Source: Bacteroidales bacterium UBA4116 (GTDB lineage Bacteria; Bacteroidota; Bacteroidia; Bacteroidales; Tannerellaceae). From it: a stretch of 64,000 nucleotides of DNA. The position numbers and the translations under genes are program-made. The notes beneath the pieces were generated by a model. It did no database searches. It was not told where the DNA came from and worked only from the letters and a program-made list of their open reading frames with translations. Positions 18,153-27,777 of the stretch are shown one piece after another. Positions within the stretch are counted from its first letter, which is position 1, and each line of letters begins with the position of its first letter. The stretch is from NCBI GenBank assembly GCA_002381645.1, contig DFXE01000023.1, positions 1-64,000 of the forward strand, read 5' to 3'.

Positions 18153-20171
18153 ATGCAATCACTCAAACTGATTAAGAACGATCCCTGGTTATCTCCTTAC
18201 GAAGCCGCAATAAATGGGAGATATAAATATCTTGTTTCCAAAGAAAAAGAATTAACCAATAACGGAAAGCAAACGCTGTGTTCGTTTGCTTCGGGTCATC
18301 TTTATTTTGGATTGCATAAGACGGCCGGCGGATGGGTTTTCCGCGAATGGGCCCCGAATGCCACCGCTATCTATCTTATCGGTACATTCAATGGCTGGCA
18401 AAAAGATGAACGATATAAGCTGAAACGTCTTGACCAGGGGAACTGGGAAATCATTTTGGGTGAAGATATGCTGCATCATGAAGACCTTTTTAAACTCCTG
18501 ATGGAGTGGGAGGGTGGAAGCGGTGAGCGGATACCTGCATGGATCAGACGTGTGGTACAGGATGAAAATACAAAGATATTCAGCGCGCAGGTATGGAATC
18601 CGGACAGACCGTACCAATTTAAACACAGAAAATTTAAACCCGATACTTCACCGCTTCTTATATACGAATGCCATATAGGTATGGGTACAAGCGAGGAAAA
18701 AGTAGGAACATACGATGAATTCCGGACCAATGTTTTACCCCGTATAAAAAAAGACGGCTATAACACTATACAGATTATGGCTATCCAGGAGCATCCTTAT
18801 TACGGCTCATTCGGATACCATGTAAGTAGTTTCTTTGCGGCATCATCGCGTTTCGGCACTCCGGATGAACTGAAACATCTGATCGATGAGGCACACGGGA
18901 TGGGTATAGCTGTTATTATGGATATTGTGCACAGCCATGCGGTAAAAAACGAGATAGAGGGATTAGGCAGGTTCGACGGTTCGTTCGACCAGTATTTTTA
19001 CTCAGGATTTCGCAGGGAGCATCCTGCATGGGATTCTTTATGTTTTAATTACGGTAAAAATGAGGTTATTCATTTTTTATTGTCTAATTGCAAATTCTGG
19101 TTGGAAGAATACCTGTTCGATGGATTCCGGTTCGACGGAGTTACTTCCATGTTATATTACAGTCATGGCTTAGGAGAGTCGTTTTCTGATTACAGTGATT
19201 ATTACAACGGGCATCAGGATGGTGATGCGATTACGTATTTAACATTAGCAAATAAACTGATACATGAAGTTAATCCGCATGCTATTTCAATAGCTGAGGA
19301 AGTTAGCGGTATGCCCGGCCTCGCGGCAAAAGTTGAAGACGGAGGATATGGTTTCGACTATCGTATGGCCATGAATATACCCGACTACTGGATCAAAACG
19401 ATCAAGGAAAAGAAAGATGAGGATTGGCATCCGTCATCCATCTGGTGGGAAACGACTAACCGGCGTGCCGAAGAGAAAACGATCAGTTATGCCGAAAGTC
19501 ACGACCAGGCGCTTGTAGGCGATAAGACTATTATTTTTCGCCTGATCGATGCTGATATGTACTGGCATATGCAGAAGGATGACCATACCTACGTGGTTGA
19601 CCGCGGAATAGCATTACATAAGATGATACGGTTGGTAACGGCATCAACTATGAATGGAGGTTACCTGAATTTTATGGGGAATGAATTCGGACATCCCGAA
19701 TGGATAGATTTTCCCCGCGAAGGGAACGGATGGTCGCATAAATATGCCCGCAGGCAATGGAATCTGGTGGATGATCCGAACCTTAAATATAAATATCTGG
19801 GTGATTTCGACCGTGAGATGCTGGAATTGCTGAAAAGCGTGGAAAACTTCCAGTCAACCGCCATTCAGAAAATCTGGGATAGCGACGGCGACCAAACGTT
19901 AGCTTATATGCGTAAAGACTTACTGTTTGTATTCAACTTCAGCCCGGCACGTTCCTATACCGATTACGGTTTCCTTACTCCCCCGGGAGAATATACGGTC
20001 GTGTTGAATACGGATGATAAACGCTTCGGGGGGTACGGATTAGCCGATGATACGGTACATCATCTTACCAATCATGACCCCTTGTATAAAAAAGAGAAAA
20101 AAGAATGGCTCAAGTTGTATCTTCCGGCCCGTAGCGCGGTGGTATTAAAGAAAATCAATAATAACGGTTAA
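18153..20171 (+). CDS. glgB: 1,4-alpha-glucan branching enzyme (GH13)
   Basis: This 672-residue cytoplasmic enzyme makes alpha-1,6 branches in glycogen. An N-terminal CBM48-like sandwich ('WVFREWAPNATAIYLIGTFNGW') precedes the GH13 barrel. Catalytic motifs are 'FDGFRFDGVTSM' (nucleophile Asp ~328), 'AEEVSG' (acid/base Glu ~381), and 'ESHDQ' (His/Asp ~450). The length and 'NFMGNEFGHPEWIDFP' match the eukaryote-like branching enzymes common in Bacteroidetes rather than E. coli GlgB. A C-terminal all-beta domain ends 'PARSAVVLKKI'. It is followed after 65 bp by mannose-6-phosphate isomerase, pointing to linked sugar storage and hexose-phosphate metabolism. Confidence 0.93.
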   Translation: MQSLKLIKNDPWLSPYEAAINGRYKYLVSKEKELTNNGKQTLCSFASGHLYFGLHKTAGGWVFREWAPNATAIYLIGTFNGWQKDERYKLKRLDQGNWEIILGEDMLHHEDLFKLLMEWEGGSGERIPAWIRRVVQDENTKIFSAQVWNPDRPYQFKHRKFKPDTSPLLIYECHIGMGTSEEKVGTYDEFRTNVLPRIKKDGYNTIQIMAIQEHPYYGSFGYHVSSFFAASSRFGTPDELKHLIDEAHGMGIAVIMDIVHSHAVKNEIEGLGRFDGSFDQYFYSGFRREHPAWDSLCFNYGKNEVIHFLLSNCKFWLEEYLFDGFRFDGVTSMLYYSHGLGESFSDYSDYYNGHQDGDAITYLTLANKLIHEVNPHAISIAEEVSGMPGLAAKVEDGGYGFDYRMAMNIPDYWIKTIKEKKDEDWHPSSIWWETTNRRAEEKTISYAESHDQALVGDKTIIFRLIDADMYWHMQKDDHTYVVDRGIALHKMIRLVTASTMNGGYLNFMGNEFGHPEWIDFPREGNGWSHKYARRQWNLVDDPNLKYKYLGDFDREMLELLKSVENFQSTAIQKIWDSDGDQTLAYMRKDLLFVFNFSPARSYTDYGFLTPPGEYTVVLNTDDKRFGGYGLADDTVHHLTNHDPLYKKEKKEWLKLYLPARSAVVLKKINNNG

Positions 20172-20236
20172 CGTTTAATTATTAAGGATTAATTTTGCTG
20201 CTGATTATTTAAGTTAAACGTTAATCCATATCAAAT

Positions 20237-21211
20237 ATGTTATATCCGGTCATATTTAAACCTATTTTTAAAAAGATCATATGGGGCGGCTCAGATATTT
20301 GCCCTTTTAAAGGCCTGACCCACTGTGAGGAAGGTATAGGCGAAAGTTGGGAGCTTTCACATGTGGAAGATAATTTTTCTGTTGTAGACAACGGGCCGCT
20401 TGCCGGCAAAACACTCGATGAGTTGATCCGTGAATACGGGCCGCAGTTGGTGGGAAGTAAGGTTATGCAACGCTTTGGCAAGACGTTTCCTTTACTGATA
20501 AAATTTATCGACGCACGTGACAATCTTTCTATACAGGTTCATCCGGATGATGAACTTGCCCGTAAACGGCACAATTCTTTCGGTAAGACTGAAATGTGGT
20601 ATGTGATAAAAGCTTCCGAAGGGGCTGCGTTGTACTCCGGTTTTTCCAGGCAAATAGATGCCGGCGAATATGTAAGGCGGGTAGAAGATGATACTATTAT
20701 GGAGGTCTTGCAGCGTTATGAAGTGAAAGAAGGTGATGTTTTCTTTCTTCCTGCAGGCCGTGTACATGCCATTGGTTCGGGTTGTTTCATTGCCGAAATA
20801 CAACAAACCAGTAATATTACTTACCGCATTTATGATTATAACCGTAAGGATGCGGAGGGCAACAGCCGCGAATTACATACCGAATTAGCCAAGGATGCGA
20901 TAGATTACACCTATCAGGAAGATTATCGTACCCATTATGAATCACATAAAGATGAACCTGTATCATTGGTGCGTAGCGAATATTTTACGACGAACCTGCT
21001 TGATCTGGATTCTTCTCTGAAACGCGATTTTTCGTCATTGGATTCTTTCGTAGTATATATTTGTATGTCAGGTAAGGCAACGATTACTGATGATAAAGGA
21101 AATGAACTGAGTATCCATCAGGGACAAACCGCGTTAATTCCGGCAGATACCCTGTGGGCTACGATAAATCCATCACCTGACGCAAAATTCATGGAAACAT
21201 ATATCGGTTGA
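20237..21211 (+). CDS. manA: Mannose-6-phosphate isomerase, class I
   Basis: This 324-residue zinc enzyme interconverts mannose-6-phosphate and fructose-6-phosphate, supplying GDP-mannose for glycans or feeding mannose into glycolysis. Zinc-site motifs are 'IQVHPDDELA' (~98-107), 'GKTEMWY' (~116-122), and 'AGRVHAIGSG' (~174-183). The N-terminus 'FKPIFKKIIWGG' and 'GIGESWELS' are typical of the short bacterial form. It probably shares a transcript with glgB and ends at a strong terminator. The mannose link fits the polysaccharide locus at the other end of the window, but that connection is inference. Confidence 0.93.
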   Translation: MLYPVIFKPIFKKIIWGGSDICPFKGLTHCEEGIGESWELSHVEDNFSVVDNGPLAGKTLDELIREYGPQLVGSKVMQRFGKTFPLLIKFIDARDNLSIQVHPDDELARKRHNSFGKTEMWYVIKASEGAALYSGFSRQIDAGEYVRRVEDDTIMEVLQRYEVKEGDVFFLPAGRVHAIGSGCFIAEIQQTSNITYRIYDYNRKDAEGNSRELHTELAKDAIDYTYQEDYRTHYESHKDEPVSLVRSEYFTTNLLDLDSSLKRDFSSLDSFVVYICMSGKATITDDKGNELSIHQGQTALIPADTLWATINPSPDAKFMETYIG

Positions 21212-21238
21212 ATAATCGTTTTAAAATTACTTTATTTT

Positions 21239-21276
21239 GCTCCCGTCCCGTTTAAAATAGGACGGGAGCTATTTTT
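21239..21276 (+). terminator. Rho-independent terminator of glgB-manA
   Basis: A perfect 10-bp GC-rich stem (21239-21248 with 21260-21269) is followed by TATTTTTT. A second, weaker hairpin (21283-21305) downstream resembles an inverted copy of this one. Confidence 0.85.
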
Positions 21277-21385
21277 TACGGCTCACGTCCTATTTTAAAT
21301 CAGACGTGTCCTGATTCGTACCGCCATTTATCCATATGCAAATCAGGGTTTGATATAATTTGGATATTTATTGAGAAAAAATAAT

Positions 21386-21393
21386 TACTTTTG
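21386..21393 (+). promoter_or_regulatory. Putative -7 element for the GLUG-repeat gene
   Basis: TACTTTTG matches TAnnTTTG, 93 bp before the ATG at 21487. The -33 partner (TTTG at 21359-21362) is 23 bp away, not 19, so the call is weak. Confidence 0.35.
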
Positions 21394-21486
21394 AGGATAG
21401 GGAAAACAAATATCGGCTAACAGACTTAACCCGAAGAATAAAACCGGAATAAAACATTTAAAAAAAATAGTCACAGATAATAATTC

Positions 21487-23292
21487 ATGCTTAGAAAAAA
21501 ACTAACCGTTGTTTTAATGTTACTGTTTATTGTCGTTCAGGCAAATGCGCAACGTGGCGATTGGTATCACGATGAAGGGGGATATGTATTCGAAGGTTTA
21601 GGAACAAAAGAGGAACCTTACCTGATCTCTTCCGTATCGGGGCTTACCTATCTCGCCCAACAGGTAAACATGACCCCCGGAGAAACTTTCCGGGGTACAT
21701 ACTTCAGGCTTACAAAGGACCTCGATATCGGTGCGCACCATTGGATAGCCATTGGTTGTGACGCAGCCCATGTGTTCCAGGGGATATTCGATGGAAACGG
21801 AAAAACCATCCGTAATTTATATGTCGACAACTCTAATTCCGAAGGCTATCCGGCATCCGGATTATTCGGATACCTGGGGAACGGTGCGAAAATTGAAAAC
21901 CTTACCATAGAAGGAGGTAAAGTATCGGGCGATTCAAGCCAGTCGATATCGTATACCGGCAGCTTTGCAGGTTATTTATACGGGAATACGATGGGTGGTG
22001 AAGTAGATTCAATTGTTATACGGAATTGCCATAACCGGAATGTAACAGTAATAGGAGGAGCAAGCGATTATGCCAATACGGGTGGATTAATAGGAGAAGG
22101 ATATGCTTTCAGCGATAGCGACGGCATGGTGTACATACTTATTGAACATTGTACGAACAACGGAAACATAATAGCCGCCGCATCCAATTACCCATATACA
22201 GGCGGTATAATAGGAAAAGGGCGTGGGCACGGATATTGCGACGGCAGTGCATCATCAACCGGCTCATTCATTATTAAATCCTGTAAAAACTACGGGGTGG
22301 TGACCGGAGGGGATACAAGGGGTGACGATGCTGTAACCGCAACGGGCGGTATCGTTGGATTCGGATATGCCACCGGCGACGGATACGGGTTTAGTGAAGG
22401 TTCGGGGAGTTTTACCCTTTACTTATGCTTGAACAGCGGGCAGGTCAATGGAGGAAATGCAGCCAGTAGGCAATCTCTATGCTATACAGGTGGTATTTTC
22501 GGTTACGGTGATGGCTATGGTTATGGTGACAAGTCGAGCATGAGTGAGAATATAAACGACGGCAATGGTTACGGCTCCGGTAAATTTACCGTTACATCCT
22601 GTGCCAATATCGGAGTAATCAGTGGTGGCGATGCCTTATCTGACGGCGCAATAACTTCTACGGGCGGTATCTTTGGATATGCTTCAGGTTCGGCATCGGG
22701 GGATGATCAGGGAGAAGGTTATGGATATGGCGCGTTCAGCCTGCGTAATTGTTACAGCTATACCGATATATCAGCTCCCAAAGGTTTTGTCGGGGGGCTG
22801 GGCGGTTGGATCAATACGACCGGAAACGGACCGAATCATACTATATCTGCCATTATTCAGGATAGTTTTGCCGCCGGATCGGTAAATAAGAAACTATCAT
22901 CGTCCTTTATCGGTATAACAGGCGGTATTGTGGGGCAGGTACATAAATCGGAAGATACATCTACCAACCCGCGGATAGACCGTTGCGTAGCTGTTTTATC
23001 TTCCCTTTACGGTGATGAAGGCAGGACATACCGTATCGCCGGGGAATTTTTGAATGTAGCTTTATCAACACGGGTGCTTTCGCGGAACTACGCTTATGTA
23101 GCAGAAGGGAATTGGGCGGATATGAAAACGATCCGTAATGGAAATGATTGGAGCGGGATTATGTCGGCACCTCCGCTGGATGAGTGGAATTCAAGCGAAC
23201 GGGCATGGCAGTTTCCACGTTCAAACAATGTAATGCCCAGGTTATGGGGCATTACCGGGCAAACCAATGTGCCGGCCATCCCTTATGAATGA
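21487..23292 (+). CDS. Secreted GLUG-repeat beta-solenoid protein
   Basis: This is a 601-residue protein with a Sec signal peptide ending 'VQANAQ' (~residue 21). The N-terminal part reads 'GTKEEPYLISSVSGLTYLAQQV' and 'FRLTKDLDIG', the usual opening of GLUG-motif proteins. At least six repeats of the type 'GGIVGFGYA' or 'GGLIGEGYAF' follow, each with 'C.N.G.V.GG' strands, and the loops are rich in Gly/Tyr/Asp ('GDGYGYGDKS'). This predicts a right-handed beta-solenoid on the surface, like the GLUG region of IgA1 proteases and adhesins. No T9SS sorting domain and no lipobox are seen. It stops one base before the end of the convergent lipoprotein gene. Role unknown, probably adhesion. Confidence 0.75.
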   Translation: MLRKKLTVVLMLLFIVVQANAQRGDWYHDEGGYVFEGLGTKEEPYLISSVSGLTYLAQQVNMTPGETFRGTYFRLTKDLDIGAHHWIAIGCDAAHVFQGIFDGNGKTIRNLYVDNSNSEGYPASGLFGYLGNGAKIENLTIEGGKVSGDSSQSISYTGSFAGYLYGNTMGGEVDSIVIRNCHNRNVTVIGGASDYANTGGLIGEGYAFSDSDGMVYILIEHCTNNGNIIAAASNYPYTGGIIGKGRGHGYCDGSASSTGSFIIKSCKNYGVVTGGDTRGDDAVTATGGIVGFGYATGDGYGFSEGSGSFTLYLCLNSGQVNGGNAASRQSLCYTGGIFGYGDGYGYGDKSSMSENINDGNGYGSGKFTVTSCANIGVISGGDALSDGAITSTGGIFGYASGSASGDDQGEGYGYGAFSLRNCYSYTDISAPKGFVGGLGGWINTTGNGPNHTISAIIQDSFAAGSVNKKLSSSFIGITGGIVGQVHKSEDTSTNPRIDRCVAVLSSLYGDEGRTYRIAGEFLNVALSTRVLSRNYAYVAEGNWADMKTIRNGNDWSGIMSAPPLDEWNSSERAWQFPRSNNVMPRLWGITGQTNVPAIPYE

Positions 23293-23673
23293 TCATAATC
23301 CCTTTTCTACGGATATGTTTATTTTTACCCGCTCTTTGTTGATATGCGGTTCGGAATCGTAAAAATAGGTATGTTTCTCGAGTTCGACCTGATCATAACC
23401 GGTGAAACCTGCTGTCGGTTTGTAGGTATATATGCCGTTACCGGTTACTGAATCAATTTTAAATTCGCTTATTGTAAAATTTGAGGCTTGTTTTGTAATT
23501 AAAACATTCCCCTCTCCACCCACAGTTACAACGAAGTTGTAAGTATCCTCATTGGTAATGACAACATTCAGATCAGCTACTGTCTTGATGTCATTATTAT
23601 CATCTTCTTTACAGCCCACCATAATTGCTGCGGTAAGCGTCAGTAGTAATAATATGTTTCTGATCTTATACAT
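23293..23673 (-). CDS. Small lipoprotein with Ig-like fold, unknown function
   Basis: This is a 126-residue lipoprotein: signal peptide 'LLLLTLTAAIMVGC' with lipobox 'MVGC' (Cys ~21), then an acidic stretch 'KEDDNND' which in Bacteroidetes can act as a surface-export signal for lipoproteins. The mature part (~30-126) is all beta and looks like one Ig/cadherin-type domain, with 'GNGIYTYKPTAGFTGYDQVEL' resembling the motif found in bacterial Ig-like repeats. It abuts the convergent GLUG gene with no space between stops. Partner and ligand are unknown. Confidence 0.7.
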   Translation of the reverse strand: MYKIRNILLLLTLTAAIMVGCKEDDNNDIKTVADLNVVITNEDTYNFVVTVGGEGNVLITKQASNFTISEFKIDSVTGNGIYTYKPTAGFTGYDQVELEKHTYFYDSEPHINKERVKINISVEKGL

Positions 23674-23771
23674 CTGTTTGCCGTTTTATATAATAGACGA
23701 AACAGATAGTTAAATGTTGCACGGTTTAAGATTTTTTCACTATAAACTGTGTTTCTCTTTAAGAAAAGTAA

Positions 23772-23987
23772 TTATTTAAGAGTCAGATAAAACATAATTC
23801 CGGCTATGATTAAAGCTATACCCAGTAAGCCGTAAAAGATCCGGGCACCCGTACGGCCGAGGAAAGTCACAAAAGTAGATGCTTTCCGGCTGTTAAAATA
23901 CCAATCGAAATTAAAGATAGATGATACAAGCGAAAAAAATCCCGCTATGATAAAAATTGCTAATACAAGATATTCGGATGTTTCCAT
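23772..23987 (-). CDS. Imm17-like small membrane protein
   Basis: This is a 71-residue protein with two predicted transmembrane helices (~residues 6-26 and ~49-69) joined by 'NFDWYFNSRKASTFVTFLGRTGARIFYG'-type loop residues. The pattern 'FNFDWYF...GRTGARIFYGLLGIALIIAG' resembles immunity protein family 17. No toxin gene is near, and the gene follows tsaE by only two bases, so it is more likely a resident membrane protein carried in the porX-tsaE operon than part of a toxin-immunity pair. Function is not known. Confidence 0.55.
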   Translation of the reverse strand: METSEYLVLAIFIIAGFFSLVSSIFNFDWYFNSRKASTFVTFLGRTGARIFYGLLGIALIIAGIMFYLTLK

Positions 23988-23989
23988 GA

Positions 23990-24436
23990 TTATAAGATTT
24001 GAATGGTTCGCGAACCGTCAGAGTTTTCAAGTATGGATACATGAACGACATCTTCCGGAAGTAATTCTTCTATTTTTTCCGGCCACTCGATAAAACAAAG
24101 CGCACCACTGTAAAAATAATCGGTTGCGCCGAGGTCTTCCGCCTCACTCAGTTTATTTATCCGGTAAAAATCGAAATGATAAATCAATTCACCGGTTGTA
24201 TCGCTACGGTATTCATTAATGATAGCAAACGTAGGACTGTTAATGATGTCATTAACACCCAACTCTTCGCAAATAGCTTTTATAAATGTGGTTTTCCCCA
24301 CTCCCATATCCCCGTGGAATGCAAACACATGACTTTCGGGTTTCTTCACGCCGGAAGACGAATGAATGCATGCCTCAATAAATATACGGGCAGCCTGCCT
24401 TATATCATCTAAAGATATGATTTGTATTTGTTTCAT
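23990..24436 (-). CDS. tsaE: TsaE, ATPase of tRNA t6A modification
   Basis: This is a 148-residue P-loop ATPase that works with TsaB and TsaD in adding threonylcarbamoyl to A37 of ANN-reading tRNAs. The Walker A motif is 'GDMGVGKTT' (~42-50). Family marks are 'NSPTFAIINEY', 'YHFDFYRI', 'EAEDLG', and 'FIEWPEKIEELLP'. The length is normal. It sits between porX (50 bp upstream) and the Imm17-like gene (2 bp downstream) on the same strand, so the three are probably one transcript. Confidence 0.92.
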   Translation of the reverse strand: MKQIQIISLDDIRQAARIFIEACIHSSSGVKKPESHVFAFHGDMGVGKTTFIKAICEELGVNDIINSPTFAIINEYRSDTTGELIYHFDFYRINKLSEAEDLGATDYFYSGALCFIEWPEKIEELLPEDVVHVSILENSDGSRTIQIL

Positions 24437-24486
24437 GTTCTTTCAAGTCTGTTCCTTTACCTCTTCTTAAAGGGAATGAAGGCGTT

Positions 24487-26037
24487 TTACTTAGGATTCA
24501 TCGTAATAAAAGGCACCATCATTTCCTCCATGGATATACCTCCGTGCTGAAATGTATTTTTATAGTAGGAAACATAATAATTGTAATTATTCGGATATGC
24601 AAAGAAATTATCGTTCATCGCAAAAATATATTTACTGCTCAGGTTGGGAGCAGGTAATCCTACTTTTTCAGGGTCACGGATCTCAAATACCTCTTTCTGG
24701 TTGTAATTTAAATTTTTACCAACTTTATACCGTAAGTTGGTATTGGTATTTCTGTCGCCGATCACTTTTATCGGATCGTCAACACGAATCGTTCCATGAT
24801 CGGTAGTCAGTATTACTTTGTAGCCTTTATCCTTTATCCGCCTGAATAATTCAAGCGTAGTGGAATGCTGGAACCACGATCTTGTTAAACTCCGGTAAGC
24901 GGCCTCGCTCTGGGCCAGTTCACGGATCATTTTCATTTCCGTACGGGCATGCGAAAGCATATCGATGAAATTTAATACCACCACATTCAATTGGTTCTGG
25001 GTAAGCGAACTGACACTACTCAAAAGTTTTTCGCCGTATTGGGAATCATTCACTTTATTGTATGAAAAAGTATATTTTTTCCGGAAACGGTCAATTTGTG
25101 TCTGGATAAGCGGAGCTTCATTCAGGTTTTTACCTTCTTCACTTTCTTCGTCTACCCACAGGTCCGGAAAGATCTTTTCAATCTGCGCCGGCATTAGTCC
25201 CGAAAAGATTGAGTTACGGGCATATTGCGTTGCAGTAGGCAGAATGGTATAATACATACTTTCATCAAACGTAAAATAATCAGTCAGCAGATCCTTTACC
25301 ACCCTCCACTGGTCGAGCCGGAAATTATCGATCAGTATAAAGAAGAGCTTATCCCCGTTATCCAATAACGGAAAGACTTTCTTTTTAAACAGGTCGGGGC
25401 TCATAAGTGGACGGTTATCGGGATTTTGAATCCAGTCAACATAATGTTTTTTTACAAACTTACCAAACGAACTGTTTGCCTCTTTTTTCTGCATGCGGAT
25501 CAATTCACTCATTTGAGTCTGACTGCTCTCGAGCTCCAGTTCCCAATATACGAGTTTTCTGTATACATCCATCCAGTCTTCGGCTGTGAGCGAGTCGTTT
25601 ATCTGCATTCCGATCCGGTTAAACTCCTGTTGGTAGCCTACGGTTGTTGTTTCCGAGATAAATTCGTTTTTATGAACATTCTTTTTAATCGCCAGGAGCA
25701 ATTGGTTGGGGTTGACCGGTTTGATCAGGTAATCGGCAATTTTATTACCGATAGCCTGGTTCATAATACTTTCTTCCTCACTCTTAGTAACCATGACTAC
25801 CGGTACCGTAGGGTCGATTTCCTTGATAAATGACAACGTTTCAAGACCGGTAAGGCCGGGCATATTTTCGTCGAGGAATATGATATCGAAATTTTCTTCC
25901 CTGCAACAGTCGATCGCATCCTGTCCGCTTATTACAGGTACAACCTCGTAGCCTTTATCTTGCAGGAACAATATGTGGGGCTTAAGCAACTCGATTTCAT
26001 CATCGGCCCAAAGAATTCTATCTTTTTTTATTACCAT
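24487..26037 (-). CDS. porX: PorX, response regulator with PglZ domain (T9SS control)
   Basis: This is a 516-residue two-domain protein. Residues 1-120 form a CheY-like receiver with acidic pocket D12-D13, phosphoacceptor D56 ('IIFLDENMPG'), T84, and K106 ('YLIKPVNP'). Residues ~200-516 form an alkaline-phosphatase-superfamily PglZ domain ('FFILIDNFRLDQW', 'NSIFSGLMP', 'VILTTDHGTIRV', 'QHGGISMEEMMVPF'), the PorX architecture. In Porphyromonas gingivalis PorX with the kinase PorY controls type IX secretion, and PorX-type PglZ domains have been linked to phosphodiester hydrolysis. The ATG at 26037 puts the receiver at residue 1; the ATG at 26058 adds seven unlike residues. PorY is not in this window. 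The T9SS sorting domain of the giant protein at 2853-9356 fits. Confidence 0.88.
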   Translation of the reverse strand: MVIKKDRILWADDEIELLKPHILFLQDKGYEVVPVISGQDAIDCCREENFDIIFLDENMPGLTGLETLSFIKEIDPTVPVVMVTKSEEESIMNQAIGNKIADYLIKPVNPNQLLLAIKKNVHKNEFISETTTVGYQQEFNRIGMQINDSLTAEDWMDVYRKLVYWELELESSQTQMSELIRMQKKEANSSFGKFVKKHYVDWIQNPDNRPLMSPDLFKKKVFPLLDNGDKLFFILIDNFRLDQWRVVKDLLTDYFTFDESMYYTILPTATQYARNSIFSGLMPAQIEKIFPDLWVDEESEEGKNLNEAPLIQTQIDRFRKKYTFSYNKVNDSQYGEKLLSSVSSLTQNQLNVVVLNFIDMLSHARTEMKMIRELAQSEAAYRSLTRSWFQHSTTLELFRRIKDKGYKVILTTDHGTIRVDDPIKVIGDRNTNTNLRYKVGKNLNYNQKEVFEIRDPEKVGLPAPNLSSKYIFAMNDNFFAYPNNYNYYVSYYKNTFQHGGISMEEMMVPFITMNPK

Positions 26038-26060
26038 TATTCTTTTCTGATAAAACACAA

Positions 26061-27581
26061 TTAATTCTTTTTCATTGTATAGTCGGTAATGCCTAACGCT
26101 TCATACGATTGCAGTAACGCTTCATCATTATCGGAGATCATCAGTAAAATGTCCCCTTCTTTAAGCACGGTATTACCTTTTGGTATAAAATAACGTCCTT
26201 CCCTCATCACCATAACGGCTAAGGTATGGTCGGGCAGGGTAAGCTCCATTAACTTATTTCCATGTTTCAAAACCGAAGATGTGATCTCAATTTCGCTCAT
26301 GGCGCTTTTGATCCCCTCCGGTAACTCTATTCCGAAAACGTCTTTACGTTCGGGCTCATCTACCATCCCCAATAGTTTAGCAGCCGATGTAACGGTAGTT
26401 CCCTGTATGATCAAAGAAAGTATGGTAATAAAGAATACTACATTAAAAATAACGCTCGCACCTGCAATCCCTGCCGTGAGCGGATAGGTAGCGAAGATAA
26501 TAGGCACAGCCCCGCGGAGGCCGACCCATGAAATATAAAGTTTTCCTTTGAACGAGAAATTCTTGAACGGGATCAAACATAGGAAAACACTGATCGGTCG
26601 GGCGAAAATGATCATAAACACCCCTACGATAAGTCCTAATACGGCAACGGATAGAAGTTCGTGCGGATTAACCAATAACCCTAAGGTTAGGAACATCACG
26701 ATCTGCCATAACCAGGTAAAACCATCGAAAAACGTACTAATGCTCTTTTTATGGATAATCTTACTGTTTCCTACCACCAGTCCGGCAATGTATACCGCCA
26801 GATAGCCGTTTCCTTTCAAAAGGGTAGTTGCGGCAAATGTGAAAAAAGCGGCAGCAAGTAATAGGATAGGATACATCGATTCATTGTCGATATTGATTTT
26901 ATTAATGATCCATACGGTTAATTTACCAAGCAAAAAGCCGGCAGCCGCACCCCATACCAGTTGGATTACTAACGTTAATACCGCCTCTCCCAGGTTCATA
27001 CCACCCGTTTGAATATAAGCAATCATTAATAACGTAAGCATATAAGCCATCGGGTCGTTACTACCACTTTCAAGTTCAAGGGTAGGACGTAATTTTTCCT
27101 TCAGGTAAATCCCTTTGCTTCTTAAAATGGAGAATACGGAAGCCGAGTCGGTAGACGACATTACCGCCGCCATTAACAAAGATTCGGGGAAAGTAAAACC
27201 ATATTGTCCGGCAACTACGGATGAAAGGTAATAAATAAACCCCCCGGTTAAAAAAGTAGTGGCCAATACTCCGATGGTTGCAAGGATAACTCCCTGTGGC
27301 GCTATCGGCTTAACATCCGATATTTTAGTATCCATACCACCCGAGAAAAGGATGATAGTCAATGCCAGCATACCGATAAACTGGGCAATGTAAGGATTAC
27401 TGAACTGTATCCCTAAACCATCGCTTCCAAACAACATCCCTACCCCGAGGAATATAAGAAGGGCAGGAAGCCCGAAACGGTAACCGGCTTTACCCGCAAA
27501 AATACTAAAGAAAAGAATTACAGATATAATTAATAAAACTAACTCCGCATTGCTAAATATTGTTGGGAATTCTTCAATCAT
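26061..27581 (-). CDS. Potassium/proton antiporter of the CvrA/NhaP2 type
   Basis: This is a 506-residue membrane protein. About twelve helices cover residues ~10-400 in the CPA1 exchanger pattern: 'GLPALLIFLGVGMLFGSDG', 'LFSGGMDT', 'AAVMSSTDSASVFSIL', 'LELESGSNDPMAYML', and 'WVGLRGAVPIIFATYPL'. The 'GSNDP' motif holds the transport Asp. The C-terminal ~90 residues form a TrkA-C/RCK domain ('LMELTLPDHTLAVMVMREGRYFIPKGNTVLKEGD') that usually senses nucleotides. The protein probably exports K+ in exchange for H+. It is the first gene of the minus-strand run leading to porX, with 23 bp between them. Confidence 0.87.
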   Translation of the reverse strand: MIEEFPTIFSNAELVLLIISVILFFSIFAGKAGYRFGLPALLIFLGVGMLFGSDGLGIQFSNPYIAQFIGMLALTIILFSGGMDTKISDVKPIAPQGVILATIGVLATTFLTGGFIYYLSSVVAGQYGFTFPESLLMAAVMSSTDSASVFSILRSKGIYLKEKLRPTLELESGSNDPMAYMLTLLMIAYIQTGGMNLGEAVLTLVIQLVWGAAAGFLLGKLTVWIINKINIDNESMYPILLLAAAFFTFAATTLLKGNGYLAVYIAGLVVGNSKIIHKKSISTFFDGFTWLWQIVMFLTLGLLVNPHELLSVAVLGLIVGVFMIIFARPISVFLCLIPFKNFSFKGKLYISWVGLRGAVPIIFATYPLTAGIAGASVIFNVVFFITILSLIIQGTTVTSAAKLLGMVDEPERKDVFGIELPEGIKSAMSEIEITSSVLKHGNKLMELTLPDHTLAVMVMREGRYFIPKGNTVLKEGDILLMISDNDEALLQSYEALGITDYTMKKN

Positions 27582-27777
27582 AATCAGGGTAGTTTAGTTC
27601 AAATTTTTTCGCATAGCAAAGAAAACAAAAAATAGTAAAAATGACAAGTTAACGAACGGTAAAATAGAAGGACTAACCAGCTGCCGCATTAAATAATACT
27701 TAATTTAGTGAATGCGTAAGCATTCACCATGTCTACACCAGGGGCTGATATCCCACAGCTAATTTTCACAGAGAGGA

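Noticed and set aside
21960..22790. A DNA repeat array or CRISPR in the repeated Gly/Tyr region
   Set aside because: The repeats are GLUG protein units inside one open frame; there are no uniform repeats with unique spacers.
23772..23987. A toxin-immunity system around the Imm17-like gene
   Set aside because: No toxin or secretion-effector gene is adjacent; the neighbours are porX and tsaE.
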